From positions 1 through 64,000 of IMG/VR virus record IMGVR_UViG_3300032046_000005: 64,000 nt of DNA; one strand, given 5' to 3'. The first letter of the stretch is position 1, and each line of letters begins with the position of its first letter. Both the position numbers and the translations under genes were made by a program. This DNA comes from a virus. Shown one piece after another: positions 32,351 through 39,987 of the stretch. The notes below the pieces were generated by a model. That model searched no databases, was not told where the DNA came from, and saw only the letters and a list, made by a program, of their open reading frames with translations.

Positions 32351-32364
32351 ACATTTTAAAATGT
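32351..32364. promoter_or_regulatory. 14-base perfect palindrome, possible operator/TATA
   Basis: ACATTTTAAAATGT reads the same on both strands and contains a TATA-like core about 60 bases before ATG 32417. It could be a promoter with an overlapping regulator site; the virus encodes several ribbon-helix-helix regulators. Confidence 0.4.
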
Positions 32365-32390
32365 TCTTGACTTAATAAAATAGTTTATTT

Positions 32391-32415
32391 TCTATGTTTT
32401 CTATTGTTACATAGA
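32391..32415 (+). promoter_or_regulatory. 5' leader hairpin next to the start codon
   Basis: Seven-base stem TCTATGT (32391-32397) and ACATAGA (32409-32415) with an 11-base loop, ending 1 base before ATG 32417. Same placement as the leader hairpin at 29425. Confidence 0.45.
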
Positions 32416-32416
32416 G

Positions 32417-32785
32417 ATGAGTTTTGTAGCAAAGAAAATTCAAAACGAGATCCAAACGAGCAATTTAACAAGCGAAATACTTGATATTTTGAATTGTTCA
32501 AAAAATTTGTTTTTCTCAGCAAAAAGCGTTCGTTTTGAATATTTCAAGAGAAATGGAGTGTTGTTGAGAGGAAGATCGAATTCTTATAACAATATTTACA
32601 ACGATCAACGATTACGAACGGTTTTGGGAGTTAAGATTGGGCATGTCACGCGAAAGTTGAATAGATTAGGATACATTGAACGCGTGAATCGAAACGTGTG
32701 GAAAAAAATCAAGATAATCGATCAAAACGATGTAATGTTATATGGTCTAAAAGAACGAGATGATTTAAATGTCGCTTGTAATTAA
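32417..32785 (+). CDS. winged-helix-like DNA-binding protein, 122 aa
   Basis: The segment RLRTVLGVKIGHVTRKLNRLG then YIERVNRNVWKKIK looks like helix, recognition helix and a beta wing. The preceding SEILDILNCSKNLFFSAKSV supplies the first helices. Probably a transcription regulator or DNA-binding accessory. It overlaps the HNH gene by 17 bases. Confidence 0.5.
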   Translation: MSFVAKKIQNEIQTSNLTSEILDILNCSKNLFFSAKSVRFEYFKRNGVLLRGRSNSYNNIYNDQRLRTVLGVKIGHVTRKLNRLGYIERVNRNVWKKIKIIDQNDVMLYGLKERDDLNVACN

Positions 32786-33122
32786 CGATATGATCGAGAA
32801 TAGTAAGGGGAGAAAAAAAGAAATCTTGCTTGAATTAAAGAAGTTGAACTTAGATGCTTGGGTATTCATGCGTTTGAATTGGCGACACTATAAAGAAAAA
32901 TACAACGATCTTCAACAAACTGATATTTGGAAAGATGCTAGAAAATTACTTGTAGAATATTTCACATATGATAACATTTTCACATGTGGAAAATGTGGTA
33001 AAGTGATGGATTACCGATATTGTTCTCTTCATCATAAATTATATGTTGTCGAGGAGTGCTTTACTCCTGAACATGTAATGTTTGTTTGTTCAGGTTGTCA
33101 CGAAAAAATTCATAATAAATGA
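32769..33122 (+). CDS. HNH-type nuclease-like protein, 117 aa
   Basis: The C-terminal half has the HNH/treble-clef pattern: FTCGKCGKVM, then CSLHHKLYV and VCSGCHEKIHNK. The two CxxC pairs hold zinc; the HH pair and final His are the likely catalytic and metal residues. In phages such small HNH proteins sit near packaging genes or act as homing nucleases; this one is in the early arm beside a winged-helix gene. Active-site assignment is by pattern. Confidence 0.65.
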   Translation: MSLVINDMIENSKGRKKEILLELKKLNLDAWVFMRLNWRHYKEKYNDLQQTDIWKDARKLLVEYFTYDNIFTCGKCGKVMDYRYCSLHHKLYVVEECFTPEHVMFVCSGCHEKIHNK

Positions 33123-33149
33123 TTTTTGTTTTTTACTTGAAAACATAAA

Positions 33150-33157
33150 TTTATAAA
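33150..33157 (+). promoter_or_regulatory. archaeal TATA box
   Basis: TTTATAAA 60-67 bases before ATG 33217. The leader contains a 4-codon ATG...TGA frame (33198-33212) that includes the likely GGAG ribosome site. Confidence 0.4.
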
Positions 33158-33216
33158 CGAATGAAAATATATATATATTAACAAAGTAGTAAAATAAATG
33201 GAGACGATATGACATT

Positions 33217-33501
33217 ATGACAAAAGTATATTTTATTGATGGAAAAAAACTTGATCTTGATTCTTCAGAATGGGAATTAATCTATTCTGATGGTCGATGG
33301 TCGAGTAGAGGAGTTAATCTTTACTTTCGAAAGAAGGATAACAAGTTCATCTTAGAAAATTGGACAAATTGGCAAGGAGAAAATAGTACGATTGAATTAC
33401 TTGATTCAAAAGGAGTACTTGAATTTTTAACGAATGAACCTCATCCTGCAAGAGCAAATGAAACTATTGAACAATTAGGACTTAAAATAGAAGAGTTTTA
33501 A
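33217..33501 (+). CDS. hypothetical protein, 94 aa
   Basis: Looks all-beta at first (TKVYFIDGKKLDLD, WELIYSDGRWSSRG, FILENWTNWQG), with a short C-terminal helix. It stands alone in its own transcription unit with TATA box and T-rich end. No family recognised; a small moron-like gene is possible. Confidence 0.55.
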   Translation: MTKVYFIDGKKLDLDSSEWELIYSDGRWSSRGVNLYFRKKDNKFILENWTNWQGENSTIELLDSKGVLEFLTNEPHPARANETIEQLGLKIEEF

Positions 33502-33517
33502 ATCTTAACTTATTTTT

Positions 33518-33540
33518 TTTCTTTTTTTCTTATAAACTAA
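33518..33540 (+). terminator. T-rich terminator
   Basis: TTTTTTTCTTTTTTTCTT shortly after the stop at 33501, before the next promoter. Confidence 0.4.
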
Positions 33541-33560
33541 CTTATTTTTTACCAAACAAA

Positions 33561-33571
33561 ACATTTAAATA
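33561..33571 (+). promoter_or_regulatory. extended TATA box ACATTTAAATA
   Basis: Same 11-base element as at 29392 and 39244. Predicted transcription start near 33595, about 40 bases before ATG 33635. Drives the recombination gene block. Confidence 0.55.
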
Positions 33572-33634
33572 TTATAATACTTTTCATATTATTAACAATA
33601 TTAATATTATTTAAAATATGAAATGAGGTAAAAA

Positions 33635-33778
33635 ATGATAAAACATATTTTAGTAAAGGAAAATATCCATAGAGTAATAAAAGCAGCAGCAGGGAAGTAT
33701 GATTGCACGCTTGGAAAAGTTATAGAGAAATTAATCAATAAAGAAATTGACTTATCAAGTGAGATGAAAAATGCCTGA
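33635..33778 (+). CDS. ribbon-helix-helix regulator-like mini-protein, 47 aa
   Basis: ATG 33635 to TGA 33776-33778, preceded by GAGGT. The sequence fits strand (IKHILVKEN), helix 1 (HRVIKAAAGKYD), turn and helix 2 (TLGKVIEKLINKEI), the minimal RHH/CopG fold. As first gene of the recombination operon it could control its own promoter. It overlaps the next gene by 8 bases. Confidence 0.55.
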   Translation: MIKHILVKENIHRVIKAAAGKYDCTLGKVIEKLINKEIDLSSEMKNA

Positions 33779-34337
33779 AAAAAAATGGACAGATAACATA
33801 AATTCTAATGTTGCAAAGGAAATTGATGAATATGTAAGAGGTAAATATGAACTTACAGACGATGAAATTAATACTACAATGCCTAAAGTTGTGGAATTTT
33901 ATAACAAGCATCCAGATGATAAAGATGTATATAGAGATTCAAACGGATGCATTTTGTTGATTCAGACGCCAAAGGTTATTGTAAACGATAAAAATGATGT
34001 AGTGAACAAGTTAATGCCTTTTGATTCCGAATATTCGAAAGACCAGAATTTTTTGCTTAAGGATTGCAAGTTTAGAATTAATGGAGATACGAAAACGATT
34101 GGTTTGTTTGCAACAAAAGAAAAATGGACGCTTATTGAAGGAATTTACGATAAAACTGCATTTATAAAAGTTCCTACATTGACAATGCGATATAAAAAGC
34201 TTGGAGAAAAAGACGATAAAATCAAACCAATGGCATTGAGTAAATTCTTGCAACATTACAAGATAAAATCGCTTGATGAGATTCCAAACGAGTGGTTTGT
34301 TTACTATTCTGCTAACATTACTCAGGTGATAAAGTAA
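33771..34337 (+). CDS. hypothetical protein of the recombination block, 188 aa
   Basis: The N-terminal 60 residues are helical; then a strand-rich part (GCILLIQTPKVIVND; FRINGDTKTIGLFATKEKW; FIKVPTLTMRYKKLG) could be an OB-like barrel. Position directly before a RecA-like ATPase and a nuclease suggests a single-strand DNA-binding partner, but no motif proves it. Confidence 0.5.
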   Translation: MPEKKWTDNINSNVAKEIDEYVRGKYELTDDEINTTMPKVVEFYNKHPDDKDVYRDSNGCILLIQTPKVIVNDKNDVVNKLMPFDSEYSKDQNFLLKDCKFRINGDTKTIGLFATKEKWTLIEGIYDKTAFIKVPTLTMRYKKLGEKDDKIKPMALSKFLQHYKIKSLDEIPNEWFVYYSANITQVIK

Positions 34338-34339
34338 AA

Positions 34340-34846
34340 ATGTCTAAATGGGAAAAAGGATTGACTATCAAGATTGATGACATGTTTGGAGGTTCTAAAG
34401 AAGATAAGAAAGAAGAACCGAAAAAAGAACCTGAGAAATCAGAAAAAGCATCAGATGAAGACATAGAATTGGTAAGATTGGGAATAGTTCCTGAAATAAT
34501 GGATGCGTTTAGAAAAAAATACAATAGAAATGTTTTTTATACTGGAAAACTCACGAAAGGAGCTTTCGAATGGTATTTATTGAATGCAAAAAAAACTGAT
34601 TTGAAATCAATTGAAAGAGAAAAAATACCTTCTGAATTCAAGACATTATTAGAAAAAACATTAGGAGAAGAAAATGCTTACTTGTTAAAACAGATTGAAG
34701 ACGAAAAAGCATATGGTAAAAAGATGCGAGAAGCGTTGATTTGGCTTTATGAATTTATGAGCGACGAGATGAAATGTGGTCTTTCTAATGCTATAACTGA
34801 AGATGATATAAAAAAAGTAACTATAATTAAAGAGATGATTGATTAA
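34340..34846 (+). CDS. hypothetical protein, 168 aa
   Basis: A lysine/glutamate-rich linker (residues 18-40) separates a short N-terminal piece from a helical C-terminal domain (IVPEIMDAFRKKYNRN, then MREALIWLYEFMSDE). The stop overlaps the ATPase start (TAATG), so the two may work together in recombination. Not recognised. Confidence 0.5.
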   Translation: MSKWEKGLTIKIDDMFGGSKEDKKEEPKKEPEKSEKASDEDIELVRLGIVPEIMDAFRKKYNRNVFYTGKLTKGAFEWYLLNAKKTDLKSIEREKIPSEFKTLLEKTLGEENAYLLKQIEDEKAYGKKMREALIWLYEFMSDEMKCGLSNAITEDDIKKVTIIKEMID

Positions 34847-36180
34847 TGGGAGATTTGTTAGAAAGAATGAAACAAAAAGAACAACCAAAAAAAACATCTA
34901 AAGAAATCATTGAAGAACAAATGAAAGTAATGACTATTCCTATTGATGTAAAAGCATTTAATGAAAGAGCTATGAACAAACCAATTTTAGATCCTTTTGC
35001 AAAAGCAAAACAAACTAAACCAACAATTGAAGAAAAAAAAGAACTTAAAGATCGAATTACACTTGCTAATTCAGATGGAATAGATGCAATTCATGTATTT
35101 GAAGGAAAAGAAATATTTATTCGTTATCTTCCTCACAATACTTGCATGGTTTGTAATAAAAACGAAAGATTTGTATGTGGAGAATCAGCAGGATGTCCTG
35201 TATGTGATAAACTTATGACTGAACAAGAATATCAAGAGTTTGAAAAAAAAATTCAATCTGAAAAACCTAAAATGTTAAATGTTTTTGCTGAAAGTAAAAA
35301 AAAAGAAGAAAAGATCGAACAAAAAGATGTTTTTGTTGAGAAAAAAACTATTCTACCACAGCAAACAAGCACATTTGATTTCAAGACACATCCCATCATT
35401 GCATTATTATGGGGATACGATGGAACAAGTAAATCGGAACAAATCATAAAATTTGAACCTAGAAAAGACACGTTGATATTTGATTTGGAAGATAAACTAA
35501 GACCTCAAGCATCAAAATTAAAATTTCCTCAAGAGAATATTATTAATGCTCGAAAATACAACGAAAAATACAACATTAATGGACCAGATACTTTAGATGC
35601 AATTAGAAAAATCATAGATGAAGTTAAGGAATGTAAAAGAACAGATTCTGGAAGATTTAAAAACATAAAATCAGTAGCAATTGATGGAATTTCAGACATT
35701 AGACCTTATGCTGAACTTGAATGGCTTGAAGAACATCCAGAAAGAAAAAGACCAATGAATGCAGGAGATTGGGGAGAAATCAATGATAAGGTTAGGGATA
35801 TTTGTTTTTCGATGATTAACATGGGAATTGTAACAAACACGAACATATTTTTCACGGCACAAATTGGTTATGATTACAACGAGAAAAAAGAAATTCCAGA
35901 ATGTAAACCGTGGATATGGCATAACATACAACACAAGTTCAAGTTTCGAAGAGATGATGATAATCATCGATTTTATGCGTATTGCGAAAAGAGTTATTAC
36001 GATCCTTTTTTTGATATTGATTTAACCGATTTTTCGAGTGAAAGAAACGAAAAACCCTCGCTTTTGAACATGTTGCAAGATCCTGAGTTGCTAGAAAAGC
36101 ATAAACAAAAATCAGTTGAAAGTTTGAAGGAAATCAGTAAAAAAAAACTTGATAATGTGTTTGGAACTCTAAACAAATAA
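34846..36180 (+). CDS. Sak4-like RecA-superfamily ATPase with zinc region
   Basis: 444 residues. The core from about 180 has Walker A GYDGTSKS (190-197), TLIFDLEDKLRP, Walker B SVAIDGISDI (D280) and FFTAQIGYDYNEK (motif 3), the order of phage Sak4/AAA_24-type recombination ATPases. Cysteines C100, C103, C111, C117 and C120 upstream make a zinc region not found in minimal Sak4. The family promotes single-strand annealing or strand exchange with a single-strand DNA-binding protein. Next to a Cas4/RecB-like nuclease, this forms a recombination module. The C-terminal 60 residues are a charged helix. Confidence 0.65.
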   Translation: MGDLLERMKQKEQPKKTSKEIIEEQMKVMTIPIDVKAFNERAMNKPILDPFAKAKQTKPTIEEKKELKDRITLANSDGIDAIHVFEGKEIFIRYLPHNTCMVCNKNERFVCGESAGCPVCDKLMTEQEYQEFEKKIQSEKPKMLNVFAESKKKEEKIEQKDVFVEKKTILPQQTSTFDFKTHPIIALLWGYDGTSKSEQIIKFEPRKDTLIFDLEDKLRPQASKLKFPQENIINARKYNEKYNINGPDTLDAIRKIIDEVKECKRTDSGRFKNIKSVAIDGISDIRPYAELEWLEEHPERKRPMNAGDWGEINDKVRDICFSMINMGIVTNTNIFFTAQIGYDYNEKKEIPECKPWIWHNIQHKFKFRRDDDNHRFYAYCEKSYYDPFFDIDLTDFSSERNEKPSLLNMLQDPELLEKHKQKSVESLKEISKKKLDNVFGTLNK

Positions 36181-36212
36181 ATGTTTTTTTTAATTTTTTT
36201 AATTTTTAATAA
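36180..36212 (+). terminator. T-rich tract after the ATPase gene
   Basis: TTTTTTTTAATTTTTTTAAT directly follows the ATPase stop. It may end some transcripts before the nuclease genes. Confidence 0.35.
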
Positions 36213-36222
36213 GGTAAAAAAT

Positions 36223-36402
36223 ATGAAAATATATATAGAAATGAAAAACAATTGTTATGTTTTTACGATTTATAATGATAATTATTATAAAGAAATTTAT
36301 AATTTTATATTAACTGAAGAAGAATTCATAGATTTTTATGTTCAAATTGAAAAAATCCAAGATTTAAGAATTAATAAAATGATAGAGAAATCGAAAATAT
36401 GA
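36223..36402 (+). CDS. hypothetical small protein, 59 aa
   Basis: ATG 36223 follows AAGGT; an in-frame ATG at 36181 lies in the T-rich tract and is unlikely. Strands MKIYIEMKNNCYVFTIYND, then a helix (EEFIDFYVQIEKIQ). ATGA overlap with the nuclease gene. Not recognised. Confidence 0.5.
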   Translation: MKIYIEMKNNCYVFTIYNDNYYKEIYNFILTEEEFIDFYVQIEKIQDLRINKMIEKSKI

Positions 36403-37328
36403 TTGAAATACAAATACCTAAGAATTTTGATGTGAATGCTTTTGAATGCCTTCATGAAGGATATGAAGCAGATCTTAAGAAAGGAAACAACATCATTGGA
36501 GCTTCTGAAATTCCATATGGTATGAAAAAGATCGTGATAAAGAAATTGAAAAGTATTGATGATGATACTAATTTTGACAATGAAGGAAACGCAAAAATGT
36601 TGGCAGGAAAGATGTTTGAAGATGCCGTTTGTAAACCTAATGTTTTGGCTAATTTGATTGGAAAAATTAATCAACAATTGAACATCAATCCCAAAAGTAT
36701 GGGAATAGGTTTGAAAGTATCAAAATTAGTAGAAATAGAACCTGGATATTTTTTCAGAATAAGTCCAGATATTCTTACTAATTATTATATTATTGAAATA
36801 AAGACAACGGGAATTTATGCAAGGGAATGGATAAAAGAATTAGCATCACATCAAGTGGCACAGTTGAATGCTCAATTGGGAGTTTTCAACATTGATTTAG
36901 GATTCATATTGAAGGTTAATACTCGTTGGGAACAAGCAAACATAAAAGAAACAGACGATTATTGGAAAAAATTATGGGATTCTTACGGATACTTGATTCC
37001 TTGGAGATTTAATAAAGAACTTTACGATAAAATGATTGAACGATTGATAATTGTAATTGATCACATAAAAGAGAAAAGATGGGATGATGTGCCTTGTCCT
37101 GAATTTCCTTGGGAATGTTATTATTGTAATGAAAACATACGAAAGATATGTGGTAAGGAAGAATATCAATGTTCTGCTCCAAAATGTTATAGGAAAATGT
37201 ATGAATATCCTCGCGAATTAGCTAGAACATTTATCGATTTTCCTCAATGTGAAAACTGTTTCGTGAAAGCTAATCCACATTCAAAATATGCAAAATATAA
37301 ATATTTGAATTACAAGGATAATGAATAA
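36399..37328 (+). CDS. Cas4/RecB-like PD-(D/E)XK nuclease
   Basis: 309 residues. The nuclease core has Glu74 in GKMFEDAV, PD at 123-124 in RISPDILTN and EIK at 133-135 in YYIIEIKTTG, then HQVAQLNAQLGVF (the Q-x(n)-Y/Q helix of the RecB/Cas4 group). The C-terminal third is rich in cysteines (WECYYC, KICG, YQCSAPKC, QCENC), which may hold an Fe-S cluster as in Cas4 plus zinc. It probably resects DNA ends for recombination with the neighbouring ATPase. No cas1/cas2 or repeats are present, so a CRISPR role is not indicated. Confidence 0.7.
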   Translation: MIEIQIPKNFDVNAFECLHEGYEADLKKGNNIIGASEIPYGMKKIVIKKLKSIDDDTNFDNEGNAKMLAGKMFEDAVCKPNVLANLIGKINQQLNINPKSMGIGLKVSKLVEIEPGYFFRISPDILTNYYIIEIKTTGIYAREWIKELASHQVAQLNAQLGVFNIDLGFILKVNTRWEQANIKETDDYWKKLWDSYGYLIPWRFNKELYDKMIERLIIVIDHIKEKRWDDVPCPEFPWECYYCNENIRKICGKEEYQCSAPKCYRKMYEYPRELARTFIDFPQCENCFVKANPHSKYAKYKYLNYKDNE

Positions 37329-37983
37329 ACACATGAACGCAAACAATAAAAATTGTGTTAATATATCAATTTCTACTCAACCAGATATAATTGATCGGAT
37401 TAATAAATATACAACATATAAAACAAACAACAAATATGCAACAGGAGCAAGCGTGCATTTACCAAGATTTCAAACGAATTATTATTCTGATGTTCCTAAA
37501 GGAGATAAATCGGTTGTTTTTACTAGAATAATAGATAAATATCTTAAAAAATTAGAAAAAAAAGATTTCGAAAAATTGTTTTTATCTAGAAGTGAATTGA
37601 TACGAATGGCAATTACGGACGATATGTTACAACCAATGAGAAAACAAGCATTAACGGAATATTTTAAAGAACAAACATCAAATGAATGTTTATTAAAAAA
37701 ATTTCTTGAATTGTTTCCTTTCCCAATAAGAAAAAGAAAAATGAATTATAACAAACACGTGATATTAGGCAATAGATATCATCCTAATGGTTTGTGGAAA
37801 AAAAATCACGATAAACACGATTTAGAAAAGTTTCAAAGGTTTTGCATAATTCGAGACAAGTTAAAAGATCGAGTTTCTGAAACGGTTTTAAGAAACGATT
37901 TTGAAAAGTTTAACAAACTTTATCAAGACGGAAAAATAGACGATTTAAAACTTTACGATCAACAAAATGAGACGATTAAATAA
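37321..37983 (+). CDS. ribbon-helix-helix-like DNA-binding protein with insertion, 220 aa
   Basis: The strand CVNISISTQPDIIDRINKY and the helix FLSRSELIRMAITDDML are the parts of an RHH domain, here separated by about 70 residues. The C-terminal half is basic. Overlaps the nuclease gene by 8 bases. A regulator or DNA-binding accessory is likely; the split architecture makes the call uncertain. Confidence 0.4.
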   Translation: MNKHMNANNKNCVNISISTQPDIIDRINKYTTYKTNNKYATGASVHLPRFQTNYYSDVPKGDKSVVFTRIIDKYLKKLEKKDFEKLFLSRSELIRMAITDDMLQPMRKQALTEYFKEQTSNECLLKKFLELFPFPIRKRKMNYNKHVILGNRYHPNGLWKKNHDKHDLEKFQRFCIIRDKLKDRVSETVLRNDFEKFNKLYQDGKIDDLKLYDQQNETIK

Positions 37984-38235
37984 ATGATAGATGAAAAAAA
38001 GAATTACATGAAAGTAATAAAAAAAGAAGGCAATATAATCGTATTTGAACACGATTTAACTGAAAAATATGACATGTTTATTGAATTAGGATATGCGTTT
38101 GTAGAAAACACGAATTTAGATGATAAACATTCTTTTGACTTGATTTGTAATGGAGGAACATATTGTTCGCCTGGATATAACTTTCCAATACCAGATGCTA
38201 AAAAATTAAAGATTACAATAGAAGTTTTGAAATGA
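37984..38235 (+). CDS. hypothetical protein, 83 aa
   Basis: Compact alpha/beta sequence (KVIKKEGNIIVFEHDL; FDLICNGGTYCSPGYNFPIP) starting directly after the previous stop. ATGA overlap with the next gene. Not recognised. Confidence 0.5.
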   Translation: MIDEKKNYMKVIKKEGNIIVFEHDLTEKYDMFIELGYAFVENTNLDDKHSFDLICNGGTYCSPGYNFPIPDAKKLKITIEVLK

Positions 38236-38468
38236 TAAATAATATTAGAAAGAAGATGAGTAAAATGAACGATTATGAATTTACCATGTCATTTAGAATA
38301 AAATGGACTCCTTTCAAAAGATGTGACGAATGTTATAAAAGAAAAATTACGAGTTCTTTATACGAAATTCACGACAATGGATTGAATGCTCATATTGATG
38401 CATTTGTTTGTTTAAAATGCACAAGAGAAGCAAAAAAAAGAGCAAAAAGTGAAAATGAAGATGATTAA
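38232..38468 (+). CDS. zinc-knuckle protein, 78 aa
   Basis: Two pairs, RCDECYKRK near residue 31 and VCLKCTREAKKR near 60, make a C4 zinc site; the tail is basic then acidic. An internal ATG at 38256 is an alternative start. Function unknown. Confidence 0.5.
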   Translation: MINNIRKKMSKMNDYEFTMSFRIKWTPFKRCDECYKRKITSSLYEIHDNGLNAHIDAFVCLKCTREAKKRAKSENEDD

Positions 38469-38469
38469 A

Positions 38470-38787
38470 ATGGAATTAAGAAAAATAAAAATCATAACTC
38501 TATGCGGATCTTCTCGATTTGAAGATGATTTTCATAGAATAAATTCAGAATTAACGCTTGAAGGAAACATTGTATTATCGCTAGGAGTGTGGAGACATCA
38601 ATATAAAAGAGAATTGTTTAAAGAAGAAACGGATTTGTTAGATTTATTGCATTACATGAGAATAGACATGTCGGATGCTATTTATGTGGTGAATAAAGAT
38701 GGATATATGGGAGAATCAACAAAGAAAGAAATAATGTATGCTAAAATGAAAGGAAAAGAAGTATATTATATGGAGGAAATTGTATAA
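38470..38787 (+). CDS. nucleoside 2-deoxyribosyltransferase-like protein
   Basis: About 105 residues with the fold signature of the nucleoside deoxyribosyltransferase/DUF4406 group: a first strand and loop KIITLCGSSRFEDDF, then MRIDMSDAIYVVNKDGYMGE (D-x-A-x-x-x-x-N-x-x-G-x-G-x-S/E) and a helix TKKEIMYAKMKGKEVYY. The family cleaves or transfers the N-glycosidic bond of nucleosides or nucleotides, so nucleotide salvage or signalling is possible. ATG 38470 was preferred over ATG 38449 within the previous gene. Confidence 0.65.
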   Translation: MELRKIKIITLCGSSRFEDDFHRINSELTLEGNIVLSLGVWRHQYKRELFKEETDLLDLLHYMRIDMSDAIYVVNKDGYMGESTKKEIMYAKMKGKEVYYMEEIV

Positions 38788-38788
38788 T

Positions 38789-39187
38789 ATGGAAGATTTA
38801 AGATTTTACATTATAGTAAGAACTGATGTTGCATTTAGTATTGGAAAACTACTAGTTCACGTAGGACATTTATGCAGTAAATTAGCAAGTGATTTTTTGT
38901 TTGAATTAGAAAAAGACGATGAAACATATTTGGATCTTCTCAAACGATATACAACATGGTATGGAAATGGAACAACTCAAACCAAGATTGTTTTGAAAGA
39001 ATATGGACTTGAAGATGTAATGTATTACTACGAAAAAGCAAAGCAAAAGAAATTTCCTGCATATTGCATAGAAGATGCTGGATTCTACGAAGTTGAAAAA
39101 GGAACAGTTTTAATGGTTGGAATTGGTCCCATTTCGAAAGAAGAAGCAAAAGAAATTGGATTAGATACGTTGAAACTTTACAAATAA
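38789..39187 (+). CDS. pth2: peptidyl-tRNA hydrolase, Pth2 type
   Basis: 132 residues, close to archaeal Pth2 (about 115-120). Matches run along the whole length: FYIIVRTDVAFSIGKLLVHVGHLC (VVR-x-D-L-x-x-x-x-GK-x-A-x-Q-x-x-H region), TKIVLKEYG, AYCIEDAGFYEVEKGT and LMVGIGPISKEE, ending LDTLKLYK. The enzyme frees tRNA from peptidyl-tRNA drop-off products. The usual AQ before the His helix is VH here, a modest change near the active site. ATG 38789 was chosen; an upstream TTG overlaps the previous gene. With the Thg1-like gene it points to tRNA upkeep during infection. Confidence 0.85.
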   Translation: MEDLRFYIIVRTDVAFSIGKLLVHVGHLCSKLASDFLFELEKDDETYLDLLKRYTTWYGNGTTQTKIVLKEYGLEDVMYYYEKAKQKKFPAYCIEDAGFYEVEKGTVLMVGIGPISKEEAKEIGLDTLKLYK

Positions 39188-39196
39188 TTTTTTCAG

Positions 39197-39223
39197 TTTT
39201 TTCTTTTTTTTTTTAACATTTTA
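39197..39223 (+). terminator. T-rich terminator after pth2
   Basis: TTTTTTCTTTTTTTTTTAAC beginning about 10 bases after the stop, before the next promoter. Confidence 0.45.
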
Positions 39224-39243
39224 AACTTTTTATAGAAATACAA

Positions 39244-39254
39244 ACATTTAAATA
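39244..39254 (+). promoter_or_regulatory. extended TATA box ACATTTAAATA
   Basis: Third copy of the 11-base promoter element. Predicted start near 39278, 11 bases before ATG 39289. Confidence 0.55.
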
Positions 39255-39288
39255 TTCACATTCATATATATTTCTTAGTGATTTTGAT

Positions 39289-39543
39289 ATGAATTCTAAA
39301 ATGAATACTTATTTGAATGTTATTGTCGAAGAATTATTGTTTGCAGAAGTTCACGATGATAACGAAAATTTGAAATGGCTTCGATGTGAACTTACCATTC
39401 AATTGCAACCAATACTTATTAATAACATGTTTGAAAATGCTCTTCGAATGGTTAATAGTGATATATTTAAGATGAAAATGAAAGAAGATTTACAAAAAAT
39501 AAGAGAAGAATTAAATAAAGAGAAAAAGAAAAATGTTAAATGA
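39289..39543 (+). CDS. hypothetical helical protein, 84 aa
   Basis: Helical throughout with a charged coiled-coil end (KMKEDLQKIREELNKEKKKN). First gene of the last rightward unit; overlaps the next gene by 11 bases. Not recognised. Confidence 0.5.
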   Translation: MNSKMNTYLNVIVEELLFAEVHDDNENLKWLRCELTIQLQPILINNMFENALRMVNSDIFKMKMKEDLQKIREELNKEKKKNVK

Positions 39544-39799
39544 ACCAAAAAAAATATCGTGTTGTAAGAAATGTGGAAAACCTTTAACTCGTTTAGAATC
39601 GATTGAACGAGGTATGGGTCCAATATGTTTTGGAGAAAATTACAAGAAATCAACTATTAAACGCGAAAAAAAGACATCTTCAAAAAGTAAGAGAAATATA
39701 CGAAGAAAAAAAACTATTGAAAAAAACGATAAAAAACAATTGAATTTAGACATTTTTTTATTTGATGATGAAATAAACAAAAAAAGAAGTGAAACATGA
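39533..39799 (+). CDS. DUF6011-like zinc-finger protein, 88 aa
   Basis: The N-terminal SCCKKCGKPLTRLESIERG then MGPICFG matches the small zinc motif C-x2-C-G-[KR]-x-L-x(n)-S-x-x-R-G-x-G-P-x-C that decorates many phage DNA-binding proteins. A very basic linker (KREKKTSSKSKRNIRRKKT) follows. Likely binds nucleic acid. ATGA overlap with the next gene. A related finger occurs in the head protein at 56958. Confidence 0.65.
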   Translation: MLNEPKKISCCKKCGKPLTRLESIERGMGPICFGENYKKSTIKREKKTSSKSKRNIRRKKTIEKNDKKQLNLDIFLFDDEINKKRSET

Positions 39800-39987
39800 A
39801 AATGGTTGGTAATCAAAATTCAGGAAGAAGATCGATCTTCAATAATCCAATTGATGTTCGATTTCAAATGGAAAAAGAAGATGTTGACAAGTTAAATGCA
39901 ATAGCAGAGAAATACACTAAAAACAATCGTTCTGAATTGATAATGAAAACATTAAAGAAGATGATTGATAAATATGAGTCTAGATAA
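39796..39987 (+). CDS. ribbon-helix-helix (CopG-type) regulator, 63 aa
   Basis: The strand IDVRFQMEKED, helix DKLNAIAEKYTKN and helix RSELIMKTLKKMIDKYE form a textbook RHH domain, with a basic Gly/Arg N-terminus (NQNSGRRSIFNN). Probably a dimeric operator-binding repressor. Overlaps the last rightward gene. Confidence 0.7.
   Translation: MKMVGNQNSGRRSIFNNPIDVRFQMEKEDVDKLNAIAEKYTKNNRSELIMKTLKKMIDKYESR

Noticed and set aside
33198-33212. Four-codon upstream frame before ATG 33217
   Set aside because: Its GGAG looks like the ribosome site of the following gene; such short ATG...TGA frames arise often by chance in AT-rich leaders.
36399-37328. Cas4-like nuclease as part of a CRISPR adaptation locus
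   Set aside because: No direct-repeat array, cas1 or cas2 is visible in the window; the neighbours are recombination genes.
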